From contig CAMAJC010000015.1 in the NCBI GenBank assembly GCA_945835425.1, positions 1 to 14,255 on the forward strand: 14,255 nucleotides of DNA. Direction: 5' to 3'. This stretch comes from an uncultured Clostridia bacterium. Lineage in GTDB: Bacteria > Bacillota > Clostridia > Oscillospirales > Ruminococcaceae. Both the position numbers and the translations under genes were made by a program. The notes beneath the pieces are model-generated. The model searched no databases. It saw only the letters and a list, made by a program, of their open reading frames with translations, and was not told where the DNA came from. Shown here piece after piece: positions 1 to 6,887 of this stretch (the first letter of the stretch is position 1; every line of letters starts with the position of its first letter).

Positions 1-555
1 CTGTGCAGCTAGGGCGATGGTCAGACCGGTGATACCGAGGCCGGTAATTACGCCGGTAATGTCGTAATCAAAAGCGTCCATGATCATGACCGCGGCCAGA
101 ACGATGATAATGACCTTGACGATCTTGGACAGGAAGGAGACGATCGTCTGGTCCAGCACCGTCCGCTCCCCTTTGAGGGCCGAGACGATATGGTCAGCGG
201 CATTGCACAGTCCCCAGGTGAGGGCGGCAATCGTAAAGGCCTTGAGCAGCACCGTCAAAAAGGCCAGGTTCGTTACGCCGAAACCGCCGATCAGCACCTG
301 CAGGCTGATGTAAGCGGCCAGAATGACCACCAGCATGACCAGCGGTTTTGTAAAGCTGTCGATGATCTCTCCCGCATGGGACAGATGGCTTGTCGCCTTT
401 TTCAGCAGCGTCAGCACAAACGAAACGATCTTCCGCCGCAGCATAAACAGCACGCCGAAGATAATCAGGGCTACCAAAGTTGTAATGACGCGCGGCAGGA
501 TTCCACCAGAAAAACTGATGAAAAAGTCCGCGATCGTCGAGATGAGTTTTGTCAT
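1..555 (-). CDS. MscS-family mechanosensitive ion channel, N-terminal 185 residues (cut by window edge)
   Basis: The minus-strand reading frame is open from an ATG at 555-553 to the window edge, so the gene is truncated by the window and not necessarily in the genome. The 185 visible residues contain hydrophobic stretches at about 19-38, 65-85, 93-113 and 140-157, then a glycine/alanine-rich helix at about 163-185 ending in GITGLTIALAAQ. That last segment is the hallmark pore-lining TM3 of small-conductance mechanosensitive channels, which open on membrane tension and release solutes during hypo-osmotic shock. The cytoplasmic beta domain that should follow lies outside the window. A GAGGG ribosome binding site stands about 9 bases before the ATG, and a strong promoter lies at 609-637. 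The family call is firm. Ion preference and the exact number of N-terminal helices cannot be judged. Confidence 0.9.
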   Translation of the reverse strand, partial: MTKLISTIADFFISFSGGILPRVITTLVALIIFGVLFMLRRKIVSFVLTLLKKATSHLSHAGEIIDSFTKPLVMLVVILAAYISLQVLIGGFGVTNLAFLTVLLKAFTIAALTWGLCNAADHIVSALKGERTVLDQTIVSFLSKIVKVIIIVLAAVMIMDAFDYDITGVITGLGITGLTIALAAQ

Positions 556-608
556 GAAATATTTCCCTCTTTCTCTGCCGGGCAGATGCCCCTCTTTATT
601 CAGAATTT

Positions 609-637
609 ATTATAGCGTGCGCGCAGGTTTTTTGCAA
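609..637 (-). promoter_or_regulatory. Sigma-A-type promoter for the MscS-family gene
   Basis: On the minus strand the -35 box TTGCAA (637-632) and the perfect -10 box TATAAT (614-609) are separated by 17 bases. The start of transcription is expected near 602, giving a leader of about 45 bases before the channel's ATG at 555. This matches the vegetative sigma-A consensus closely. Confidence 0.8.
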
Positions 638-708
638 GACCTTATCGGCAATTTCAGCGGATAATCAGGCGAAAAACGGGCAAACTCCTGCCCAAAGGAG
701 GTGTTTTC

Positions 709-840
709 ATGGCCAAAAAAGCGAAAACGCGAAAGAAAAGTCCTGATGCTGTCATCAGCAATACCGACCCGGACGGCAGCTACACCGGGCGTCCGAAAGA
801 CCCGCATGAAGTGCCGGTTCAGGACGCCGACGACCTATAA
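709..840 (+). CDS. Conserved-looking 43-residue small protein, basic head and acidic PVQDADDL tail
   Basis: The frame starts at ATG 709 after a perfect AAAGGAGG site at 695-702 and ends at TAA 838-840, giving 43 residues. The first ten residues are mostly lysine/arginine (MAKKAKTRKK). The rest is rich in Asp, Pro and Gly, with a DPDGSYTGRP core and the C-terminal end PVQDADDL. There is no membrane segment, signal peptide or cysteine. I recall small clostridial hypothetical proteins with a DPxGSYTG core and the same kind of tail, but I know of no assigned function and cannot check this here. The strong ribosome binding site and designed-looking composition argue that it is real. A GGGCA/TGCCC hairpin (679-693) sits directly before the ribosome binding site. 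I see no convincing upstream promoter, so a sporulation or alternative sigma factor is possible. Confidence 0.75.
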   Translation: MAKKAKTRKKSPDAVISNTDPDGSYTGRPKDPHEVPVQDADDL

Positions 841-844
841 ACAC

Positions 845-865
845 GCTGCCTGCGGAGCAGGCGGC
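845..865 (+). other. GC-rich hairpin after the 43-residue gene, no T-tract
   Basis: Bases 845-853 (GCTGCCTGC) pair with 857-865 (GCAGGCGGC) around a 3-base GGA loop, with one G-T wobble. It starts five bases after the stop of the small gene. No run of T follows on either strand, so it is a weak terminator candidate at best. It may instead act as a 3'-end stabiliser. Confidence 0.4.
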
Positions 866-914
866 CTACATCGGAATAAGCATAAAAGTCCACGGAAAAG
901 TACTAAGGGATAAA

Positions 915-943
915 TTGACAATAACTGCCGGATAGGATATAAT
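915..943 (+). promoter_or_regulatory. Consensus sigma-A promoter for the GH3 gene
   Basis: A perfect -35 TTGACA (915-920) and a perfect -10 TATAAT (938-943) are separated by 17 bases. Transcription should begin near 950, about 84 bases before the GH3 start codon, so the mRNA carries a leader containing the hairpin at 970-1009. As the best promoter match in the window, it predicts strong basal transcription unless repressed. Confidence 0.9.
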
Positions 944-969
944 AAAAATATCGAATTTCCCTATTTTTA

Positions 970-1009
970 CCGGCTCACGCCGCTGTTTTTTGGACAGCCG
1001 CGCAGCCGG
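970..1009 (+). promoter_or_regulatory. Leader hairpin directly upstream of the GH3 ribosome binding site
   Basis: Outer arms CCGGCT (970-975) and AGCCGG (1004-1009) pair. Inside them, CGCCGCTGT (978-986) pairs with ACAGCCGCG (994-1002) with one mismatch, leaving a T-rich 7-base loop. The structure ends four bases before the AGAAAGGA ribosome binding site (1013-1020). It has no following T-tract, so it is not an intrinsic terminator. A role in mRNA stability or in translation control is inference. Confidence 0.5.
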
Positions 1010-1033
1010 AACAGAAAGGAATGGACCTTTTTT

Positions 1034-3556
1034 ATGAATCGTTATACTACCCCGGAATCCCGCGTGGCGCTGGCAAGAGAGATCGCAGGCGAAAGCATGA
1101 TCCTTCTCAAAAATGACGGAGCGCTGCCGCTGGACATAAACAAAAAGACCGCCGTTTTCGGCAAGGGCCAGCTGGAGCTTTATATCGGCGGCTCCGGTTC
1201 CGGCGCTTCCTCCAACAAAAACGCCACCAGCCTGCTGCCGATGCTGCAGGAACGCGGACTGCCCACCATTGATGCGCTGGAAACCTTCTACCGCGGTTTT
1301 TATGACCCCGACAAGGCTGCAAAGGCCATGGCGGAAATGCGCGAAAAATTCGGCGATCTGGTCGCGTCCGGCGCCGTTTACGAATGGTTCGGCACCTATA
1401 CCCCTCCGGAAGCGGAGCCGGAAATGGACGACGCTATGGTCGCTGCGGCGGCTGCGGAGACCGATACGGCAGTCCTGGTCCTCGGCAGAAGCTCCGGCGG
1501 CGAGGAATGCGACCGGCATCTGGAGGACGACTATTATCTGCTGCCCTCAGAGAAAAAGCTGGTGGAGCAGGTCACTTCTTCCTTTAAAAATGTCGTACTG
1601 GTCATAAACACGGTCAGCGCCATCGACATGACCTGGACGGAAAACTACCCTGGCATCCGCGCAATCCTTTACGTCCCCTCTCCCGGCGAACAGGGCGCGA
1701 CGGCGCTGGCGGATATCCTGGTCGGCCGGCTCAGCCCTTCCGGCAAGCTGACCTCGACCATCGTCCGCAAGTACGAAGACCACCCCGCTTCCGCCCATTT
1801 CAGCTACTTTAAAGAGAAACCCGAGACCATCCTGACCTATGAAAACTACGGGCTGGACAAGGAGAAAAACGGCAGCGTGGGCTTTGACATGAGCCCTGTA
1901 TCGGTCTATGCCGAGGGCATCTATGTCGGATATCGTTACTTTGACAGCTATGACGTGCAGCCGCTCTACCCCTTCGGATTCGGCCTGAGCTACACGGAAT
2001 TTGCCATCGAAAACGCGGCGGTTTCGGTTGATGGAAAGGACGTCTGCGTCACCGCCAATGTACATAACACCGGTTCCTTCACCGGCAAAGAGGTCGTGCA
2101 GGTCTACGTTTCCGCACCCGCAGGCAAGCTGGACCAGCCTTATCAGGAACTGAAAGGCTACGCAAAAACCGCTGCCCTGGCGCCCGGCGAAACGGAAACT
2201 GTCACGGTCAAAATCCCCGTCGAGAGCCTTGCTTCCTATGATGAGGAGACGGCGCAGTATATCCTCGAACCCGGCATGTACATCATCCGTGTGGGCAACA
2301 GCTCCCGCTCGACCCATGTTGCGGGCAAGCTGGAAGTGAAAGAGACGATCATCTCTGCCAAATACGAAAACGTCCTTTCGATCCTGCCGGACAATAAAGA
2401 AAAACTGCATTTTATCCACGGCGAAAATGCAAAGCATATCGGCTATGAAGGCGAAGCGGATGAGATCGCGGCGGCACCGGTTTCGGAACTGAGTGCGGAA
2501 AACGTTACAGTCCGCACCGTTCATCACGCCGCGATGCCGGAGCTGCATGAAGTCACAGGCTGCACTTTAAAGGACGTACAGGAGCACCGTGTTTCCCTCT
2601 ATGATTTTGTCAACCAGATGTCGGACGATGAGCTGACTGCTCTCTGCGTCGGCTACGGCCCCGGCCTGCCCTTCGGCGCGGGCAAAGGCACGCCTTCCAC
2701 CCTCAAAGATGCGGACGGCAAAGACCTGACCATCAGCGACCACCCCTACGGGAACATCGGCTACATCAATCCCGCGATTCCGAAATACGGCTTCCATTCC
2801 GCCTGGTACAAGGACGGCCCTGCGGGCATCGGCATGGTCTCCTGGCCGACCGGCACGGCAGTCGCCTCCACCTTTAACCCGGCGTTGGCCTATGCCTTCG
2901 GCGAAGCGGCAGGCGCTGAATCGGATGAAAACCTGGTCGACTCCTGGCTGGCTCCGGCAGCGAACATCCAGCGGGCACTCCTGGGCGGACGCAACTTTGA
3001 GTATTTCTCGGAAGACCCGGTCGTCAGCGGAATCTGCGGGCTGAACATCGTGCTGGGCTGCGAGGAAAACAACCAGGCCACCTGCTGCCCCAAGCATTTC
3101 GCCCTCAACGAGCAGGAAACCTACCGCCGCGGCAAGCTCAGCCGCAATATCGACGCGGTCAACTCGATCGTCGAGGAACGCGCTGCCCGCGAAATTTATC
3201 TGAAGCCCTTTGAGATGATGGTGCGCGGCAGCAAGGTCCGCACGGTCATGTCCTCCTTCAACCGGATCAACGGCACCTTCGCAGGCGGCAGTTACGACCT
3301 CTGCACCAAGGTCCTCCGGGACGAATGGGGCTATAAAGGCGTGGTCGTCACCGACTGGGGCGATATGGATATCGTCGTCGACGGCGGCGATGCGGTTCAT
3401 GCGGGCAACGATGTCGTTATGCCCGGCGGACCTCCCGTTATTGCGCAGATTCAGAAAGCGCTGGAAGATGGGCGCTGCACCCGTGAGGATATGATCGAAG
3501 CGGTCGTCAACCTGATGCGCTTTGTCATGGATTCCCAGTCCCAAAACCGGGCATAA
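1034..3556 (+). CDS. Family 3 glycoside hydrolase (beta-glucosidase-like), permuted domain order, cytoplasmic
   Basis: This 840-residue enzyme hydrolyses terminal beta-linked sugars by the retaining GH3 mechanism. The domain order is reversed relative to most GH3 enzymes. The alpha/beta sandwich comes first (about 10-270, with SSGGEECDR at 154-161, E157 being the likely acid/base by analogy with the SGEGxDR motif). An Fn3-like domain follows (about 290-435, after EGIYVGYRYFD and FGFGLSYTEF). The TIM-barrel catalytic domain is last (about 560-830), with GRNFEYFSEDP, KHFALNEQE and VVTDWG, whose D774 is the predicted nucleophile. I recall this permuted layout from Ruminococcus albus and Butyrivibrio beta-glucosidases. 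There is no signal peptide, so it acts on sugars already imported. ATG 1034 is the only in-frame start near the ribosome binding site, although the spacing (13 bases) is long. Substrate (glucoside, xyloside or other) cannot be told from sequence. Confidence 0.93.
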   Translation: MNRYTTPESRVALAREIAGESMILLKNDGALPLDINKKTAVFGKGQLELYIGGSGSGASSNKNATSLLPMLQERGLPTIDALETFYRGFYDPDKAAKAMAEMREKFGDLVASGAVYEWFGTYTPPEAEPEMDDAMVAAAAAETDTAVLVLGRSSGGEECDRHLEDDYYLLPSEKKLVEQVTSSFKNVVLVINTVSAIDMTWTENYPGIRAILYVPSPGEQGATALADILVGRLSPSGKLTSTIVRKYEDHPASAHFSYFKEKPETILTYENYGLDKEKNGSVGFDMSPVSVYAEGIYVGYRYFDSYDVQPLYPFGFGLSYTEFAIENAAVSVDGKDVCVTANVHNTGSFTGKEVVQVYVSAPAGKLDQPYQELKGYAKTAALAPGETETVTVKIPVESLASYDEETAQYILEPGMYIIRVGNSSRSTHVAGKLEVKETIISAKYENVLSILPDNKEKLHFIHGENAKHIGYEGEADEIAAAPVSELSAENVTVRTVHHAAMPELHEVTGCTLKDVQEHRVSLYDFVNQMSDDELTALCVGYGPGLPFGAGKGTPSTLKDADGKDLTISDHPYGNIGYINPAIPKYGFHSAWYKDGPAGIGMVSWPTGTAVASTFNPALAYAFGEAAGAESDENLVDSWLAPAANIQRALLGGRNFEYFSEDPVVSGICGLNIVLGCEENNQATCCPKHFALNEQETYRRGKLSRNIDAVNSIVEERAAREIYLKPFEMMVRGSKVRTVMSSFNRINGTFAGGSYDLCTKVLRDEWGYKGVVVTDWGDMDIVVDGGDAVHAGNDVVMPGGPPVIAQIQKALEDGRCTREDMIEAVVNLMRFVMDSQSQNRA

Positions 3557-3593
3557 GGAAAAGCGCCTGTATACGCAAACCTAAAATAATAAG

Positions 3594-3636
3594 AGCCGGT
3601 AATGGCCGCACAAAGCGGTTGTTACCGGCTTTTTTC
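3594..3636 (+). terminator. Bidirectional intrinsic terminator between convergent genes
   Basis: A 9-bp perfect stem AGCCGGTAA/TTACCGGCT (3594-3602 with 3622-3630) encloses a secondary GC-rich stem and is followed on the plus strand by a run of T (3630-3635). On the minus strand it is followed by a T-rich stretch reading CTCTTATTATTTTA. It therefore can end the GH3 transcript and the convergent GNAT transcript, whose TAG stop begins at the end of the T-tract. Confidence 0.85.
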
Positions 3637-4124
3637 TACAGTTTTTTCCGATAGCGCAGGATATATTCCGGCGTACCCTCTTCCAGCTTTCGCGCGCCGT
3701 CCGGGAAAAAGCCCGCGTTTTCATAAAACCGTCTGGCGCGGTCGTTTTTCTCCAGCACCCAGAGGAGGAGCTGCTTATACCCCGCTGCCGACGCTTCGCG
3801 GATAAATTGTTCCATCATCTGCCGCCCATAGCCCATCTGCTGGAAAAACGGGTCGACGAAAAAGGAGATTAGCTGCAGGCTGTCCGAAAGGCCTGGCTCC
3901 TCCGGCTCTCCCCGCTCCATCACCCCACGGATGATGCCGTCGTCGTAAACCAGCCAGCGCCGCAAAACACCGGGCTTTTCCAGTTCGGCCGCCAGCGGCA
4001 GCACCTGCATTTCGTTAAATGAGACCCAGTCGTTTTGAAAGATCGGGCGGTATGCCATCCGTTTGGCAAAAATCAGAATTTCTGCGATACGGGAAATGTC
4101 TTCAGGTTTCGCTGGCCGCAGCAT
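3636..4124 (-). CDS. GNAT-family N-acetyltransferase
   Basis: A protein of 162 residues with the single-domain GNAT fold. Such enzymes transfer an acetyl group from acetyl-CoA to an amine on a small molecule, peptide or protein. The start MLRPAKPEDISRIAEI is the usual beta1-alpha1 opening. Motif A is visible as FFVDPFFQQMGYGRQMM, whose QxxGxG loop binds the CoA pyrophosphate, and RARRFYENAGF is the classic motif B region. The frame also has an ATG at 4130-4128, but that codon touches the AAGGA ribosome binding site. The ATG at 4124-4122 is 6 bases from it and is the better start. The gene stands alone, convergent with the GH3 gene and divergent from the symporter. The acceptor substrate is unknown. 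Confidence 0.88.
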   Translation of the reverse strand: MLRPAKPEDISRIAEILIFAKRMAYRPIFQNDWVSFNEMQVLPLAAELEKPGVLRRWLVYDDGIIRGVMERGEPEEPGLSDSLQLISFFVDPFFQQMGYGRQMMEQFIREASAAGYKQLLLWVLEKNDRARRFYENAGFFPDGARKLEEGTPEYILRYRKKL

Positions 4125-4309
4125 CTTCATTCCTTCTTTTCGTGAGGATCAGGTAAATTCTACCCGGATTCTGTAAAAATCAGATAATAATCTGTCTGTA
4201 GATATATTTTCTCCGTAATCACACAGGAAATAACAAGGTTATTATATAATATTATCTACAAGATTGCAACTGATTTACCGTCAAATTTATACAAATCTTT
4301 AAAAATCTA

Positions 4310-4338
4310 TTGACTTTTATCATTCTATGTGTTAAAGT
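4310..4338 (+). promoter_or_regulatory. Promoter of the sodium:solute symporter gene
   Basis: The -35 box TTGACT (4310-4315) and -10 box TAAAGT (4333-4338) are separated by 17 bases. Transcription is expected to start near 4345, inside the inverted repeat at 4341-4366. The -10 box is weaker than that of the GH3 promoter, which fits a regulated gene. Confidence 0.7.
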
Positions 4339-4340
4339 GT

Positions 4341-4366
4341 TTATGCTTTCATATTGAAAAGCATAA
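4341..4366. repeat. 9-bp perfect inverted repeat at the symporter transcription start (candidate operator)
   Basis: TTATGCTTT (4341-4349) and AAAGCATAA (4358-4366) are exact inverted copies separated by 8 bases. They begin two bases after the -10 box and cover the expected start of transcription. That is a typical place for a repressor operator, or for a 5'-end hairpin in the mRNA. There is no T-tract, and it does not match the catabolite-repression (cre) consensus. Confidence 0.5.
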
Positions 4367-4397
4367 AAGCAATAAAGTAAAGAGAGGTTATTTTACT

Positions 4398-5930
4398 ATG
4401 AAGCTGGTCGCACTCATTATTTACTTCGGCATCATGGTCGGCATTGGGCTTTACTGCCGCAGACACGCCACCGATGTCAACGGCTTTGTCCTCGGCGGAC
4501 GTTCGGTCGGACCGTGGCTGACTGCATTTGCCTATGGTACTTCGTATTTTTCCGCAGTTGTATTCGTCGGATACGCTGGACAGTTCGGATGGAAATTCGG
4601 CCTGGCTTCCACCTGGATCGGCATCGGCAACGCGATCATCGGTTCGCTTTTGCCCTGGGTTATCCTCGGCCGGCGCACCCGCATTATGACCCAGCATTTA
4701 AATTCCGCCACCATGCCGGAATTCTTCGGTGCGCGTTTTGACAGCCGTCCCTTAAAAATCGGCGCTTCGCTGATCGTATTCGTCTTCCTGATCCCCTACA
4801 CCGCTTCCCTTTACAACGGCCTGTCCAGACTGTTCGGCATGGCCTTTAACATCGACTATTCCTACTGCATTATCCTGATGGCTGTCCTGACCGCGGTTTA
4901 TGTTATCGCAGGCGGATATATGGCCACCGCGATCAACGACTTCATTCAGGGCATCATCATGATTATCGGTATCGTTGCGATTATCGCTGCGATTCTGAAC
5001 AGCAACGGCGGCTTTATGGCAGCCCTCGACGGTCTGGCCCGTGTCACCGACGAGACTGTATCCTCTACTCCCGGCGTATTCAACTCCTTCTTCGGGCCAG
5101 ATCCTCTGGGGCTGCTGTTCGTCGTTATCCTGACTTCGCTGGGCACCTGGGGTCTGCCGCAGATGGTCCAGAAGTTCTACGCGATCAAAGACGAATCCGC
5201 CATCAAAAAAGGCACCATCATTTCCACCATCTTCGCGCTGATCGTTGCCGGCGGCTGCTACTTCCTCGGCGGCTTCGGCAGACTGTTCTCCGACCAGATC
5301 GATATCGCCGCAAACGGCTATGACTCGGTCATTCCGACTATGCTCTCTAACCTTACGCCCGCGCTGATCGCCCTGACGGTCATCCTCGTTTTGTCCGCTT
5401 CGATGTCCACCCTGTCTTCGCTGGTTATGGCGTCCAGCTCGACCCTGACCATCGACTTCATCAAAGACAACATCGTCAAAAACATGAGCGAGAAAAAGCA
5501 GCTCATCACCATCCGCATCCTGATTGTCGTCTTTATCGCAATCTCTGCTGTCCTCGCCCTGATCCAGTACAAGAGCTCGGTCACATTCATCGCACAGCTG
5601 ATGGGTATCTCCTGGGGCGCGCTGGCCGGTGCATTCCTCGCGCCGTTCCTCTACAGCCTCTACTGGAAACGCACCACCAAGGCAGCCTGCTGGGTTTCCT
5701 TCATCTTCGGTTCCGGCCTGATGATCGCCAACATGCTGGTTCGCTCGGCGTTCCCGGTTATCCTCCAGTCCCCCATCAACTGCGGCGCATTCGCGATGAT
5801 CGCCGGACTGGTTATCGTCCCTGTTGTCAGCTTGTTTACCAAGAAACCTGACCAGAAACTGCTCGACGAAACCTTCGCCTGCTACGAAGAAAAGCGCGAG
5901 GTTCCGCAGAAACAGGCTCTGGGCGACTGA
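4398..5930 (+). CDS. Sodium:solute symporter (SSS family, PutP-like fold)
   Basis: A 510-residue inner-membrane protein with about 13 hydrophobic segments that imports a small solute using the sodium gradient. Family marks are the N-terminal FVLGGRSVGPWLTAFAYGTSYFSA, the GGYMATAINDFIQG stretch at 172-185 (PutP-like GGxxA...D..QG), and the MSTLSSLVMASSST run starting at 336. S337 and T338 there sit where the family's Na2 sodium ligands lie. The frame can be extended to 4329, but that codon overlaps the promoter. ATG 4398 has a GAGAGG ribosome binding site 10 bases upstream and begins with a normal first membrane helix, so it is chosen. The gene is monocistronic between its own promoter and a strong terminator. 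The solute is not predictable: proline, pantothenate, sugars and carboxylates are all carried by the family, and no neighbour in the same transcript helps. Confidence 0.92.
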   Translation: MKLVALIIYFGIMVGIGLYCRRHATDVNGFVLGGRSVGPWLTAFAYGTSYFSAVVFVGYAGQFGWKFGLASTWIGIGNAIIGSLLPWVILGRRTRIMTQHLNSATMPEFFGARFDSRPLKIGASLIVFVFLIPYTASLYNGLSRLFGMAFNIDYSYCIILMAVLTAVYVIAGGYMATAINDFIQGIIMIIGIVAIIAAILNSNGGFMAALDGLARVTDETVSSTPGVFNSFFGPDPLGLLFVVILTSLGTWGLPQMVQKFYAIKDESAIKKGTIISTIFALIVAGGCYFLGGFGRLFSDQIDIAANGYDSVIPTMLSNLTPALIALTVILVLSASMSTLSSLVMASSSTLTIDFIKDNIVKNMSEKKQLITIRILIVVFIAISAVLALIQYKSSVTFIAQLMGISWGALAGAFLAPFLYSLYWKRTTKAACWVSFIFGSGLMIANMLVRSAFPVILQSPINCGAFAMIAGLVIVPVVSLFTKKPDQKLLDETFACYEEKREVPQKQALGD

Positions 5931-5956
5931 TTTACCGAAACTTCCCGTTTAACGCC

Positions 5957-6001
5957 AATCCCCTCATTGTTCACGCAGGGCAATGAGGGGATTCTTTTAT
6001 T
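5957..6001 (+). terminator. Strong intrinsic terminator of the symporter gene
   Basis: A 13-bp perfect stem, AATCCCCTCATTG (5957-5969) with its exact complement at 5981-5993, closes an 11-base loop and is followed by TCTTTTATTT. It lies 26 bases after the symporter stop. The T-tract overlaps the TAA stop codon (5997-5999) of the convergent HIT-GNAT gene. On the minus strand no clear T-run follows, so termination in that direction would be weaker. Confidence 0.9.
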
Positions 6002-6875
6002 TATGCAGCTGTAGGCGGTAGACGGCGCACCCGTCTTCCATGCCGTCATAGCGAAAACCGTACTTTTCTGCAAGGTGGCTGCTGGCGGTCTGATGCGGAT
6101 CACATTCCAGCAGCAGGGAATGAATACCCTGTTCCCTTGCATAGCGGATCAGGGCGGCGGTCAGCTCGTCCGCATAGCCATGATGCCAGTGCTCCCGGCT
6201 AAGGATCCAGCCGATTTCATATTCCTCCGGGCAGTCGACCGTATGAAAGATGAACTGGCCGATCAGCTGTTCACTCTCCCTTAATTCGACCGCATAAATC
6301 AGCGGCGGCCTGCACAGCCCGGCCGTCCGGATAAATCCTTCCGTCTGCGGAAAGGTAAAGGGCGGTTCAATATACCGCATGACTTCCGGGTCAGAGAGGA
6401 TCGGATAGAGGTCTGCAGCGTCCTCCGGCGTAAAACGGCGGACCAGCAGGCGCTCTGTTGCAAAAAGAAATCCTTTCGGCAGGCGCAGCAGGGCGTGCAT
6501 CTCCTCCGCAGGGCGTCTGCTGCCGGTGAAATGCGGCCAGGCATCGATCCCGTCGTCCGCTTTCCGCGGAATCAGATGGATATGAAAATGCGGCACCGAC
6601 TGTCCTGCGGTTTCCCCGCTGGCATTTAACAGGTTGACGCCGGAGTAGCCGCAGCTTTCCACATAAAATTTTGAGACTTTCTGGACGGTATTCATCAGAT
6701 GTTCCAGCGTCTCCCGGTCGCAGTCCAGAATGTTTTTCAGATGCTTTTTGGGGATCACGAGCGTATGCCCGTCGACGTCCGCCGCCGCATCCAAAAAAGC
6801 GAGGGTATCCTCGTCCTCATAGATTTTGCGGCAGGGCAGTTCCCCGCAGACAATCTTACAAAATACGCAGTCCAT
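5997..6875 (-). CDS. HIT nucleotide-binding domain fused to a RimJ-like GNAT acetyltransferase
   Basis: A 292-residue two-domain protein. Residues 1 to about 130 are a HIT/HINT-type nucleotide hydrolase: MDCVFCKI at the start, HTLVIPKKH around 37-45, and the HxHxH triad at H96, H98 and H100 (VPHFHIHLIPR), H98 being the expected nucleophile. C3, C6, H45 and H96 match the zinc ligands of bacterial HINT proteins. From about 138 to 290 a GNAT domain follows (FATERLLVRRFTPEDAADLY opening, acetyl-CoA loop around EHWHHGYADELTAALI, C-terminal AEKYGFRYDGMEDG), of the type that acetylates protein N termini or amines. HIT proteins usually end near 115-140 residues, so this is a real fusion and not a read-through: one uninterrupted frame, no internal stop. 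An AGGAGG site (6886-6881) precedes the ATG. It is last in the operon, 12 bases after the pseudouridine synthase gene. Confidence 0.9.
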   Translation of the reverse strand: MDCVFCKIVCGELPCRKIYEDEDTLAFLDAAADVDGHTLVIPKKHLKNILDCDRETLEHLMNTVQKVSKFYVESCGYSGVNLLNASGETAGQSVPHFHIHLIPRKADDGIDAWPHFTGSRRPAEEMHALLRLPKGFLFATERLLVRRFTPEDAADLYPILSDPEVMRYIEPPFTFPQTEGFIRTAGLCRPPLIYAVELRESEQLIGQFIFHTVDCPEEYEIGWILSREHWHHGYADELTAALIRYAREQGIHSLLLECDPHQTASSHLAEKYGFRYDGMEDGCAVYRLQLHK

Positions 6876-6887
6876 GTTGACCTCCTA

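Larger units (their letters stand above)
4131..4397. promoter_or_regulatory. AT-rich divergent control region between GNAT and symporter genes
   Basis: These 267 bases are strikingly AT-rich beside GC-rich genes and hold no open frame. They contain TGTAGATA (4197-4204) with its exact inverted copy TATCTACA (4253-4260), a short CAGAT/ATCTG inverted repeat near 4181-4194, a weak promoter-like pair TTGCAA (4264-4269) and TATACA (4288-4293), and the main symporter promoter at 4310-4338. The inverted repeats suggest operator sites for a regulator encoded elsewhere. I found no clear promoter for the GNAT gene, although the AT-rich stretch must hold it. Confidence 0.55.

Noticed and set aside
1021..1116. 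Out-of-frame ATG with a 31-codon frame overlapping the start of the GH3 gene
   Set aside because: The ATG directly touches the AAGGA site with no spacing, so initiation there is unlikely, and the peptide is unremarkable. A leader-peptide role cannot be excluded, but nothing supports it.
1547..3544. Two long minus-strand open frames opposite the GH3 gene (1547-2548 and 2567-3544)
   Set aside because: Shadow frames of the GH3 gene: no recognisable domains, low-complexity Asp/Gly/Arg composition, no start signals.
4341..4366. Catabolite-repression (cre) site
   Set aside because: The inverted repeat lacks the central CG and the spacing of the cre consensus, so it is listed only as a generic candidate operator.
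4329..4397. Upstream extension of the symporter frame
   Set aside because: It overlaps the -10 box and the start-site inverted repeat, so it cannot be fully transcribed from the identified promoter. The ATG at 4398 has a proper ribosome binding site.
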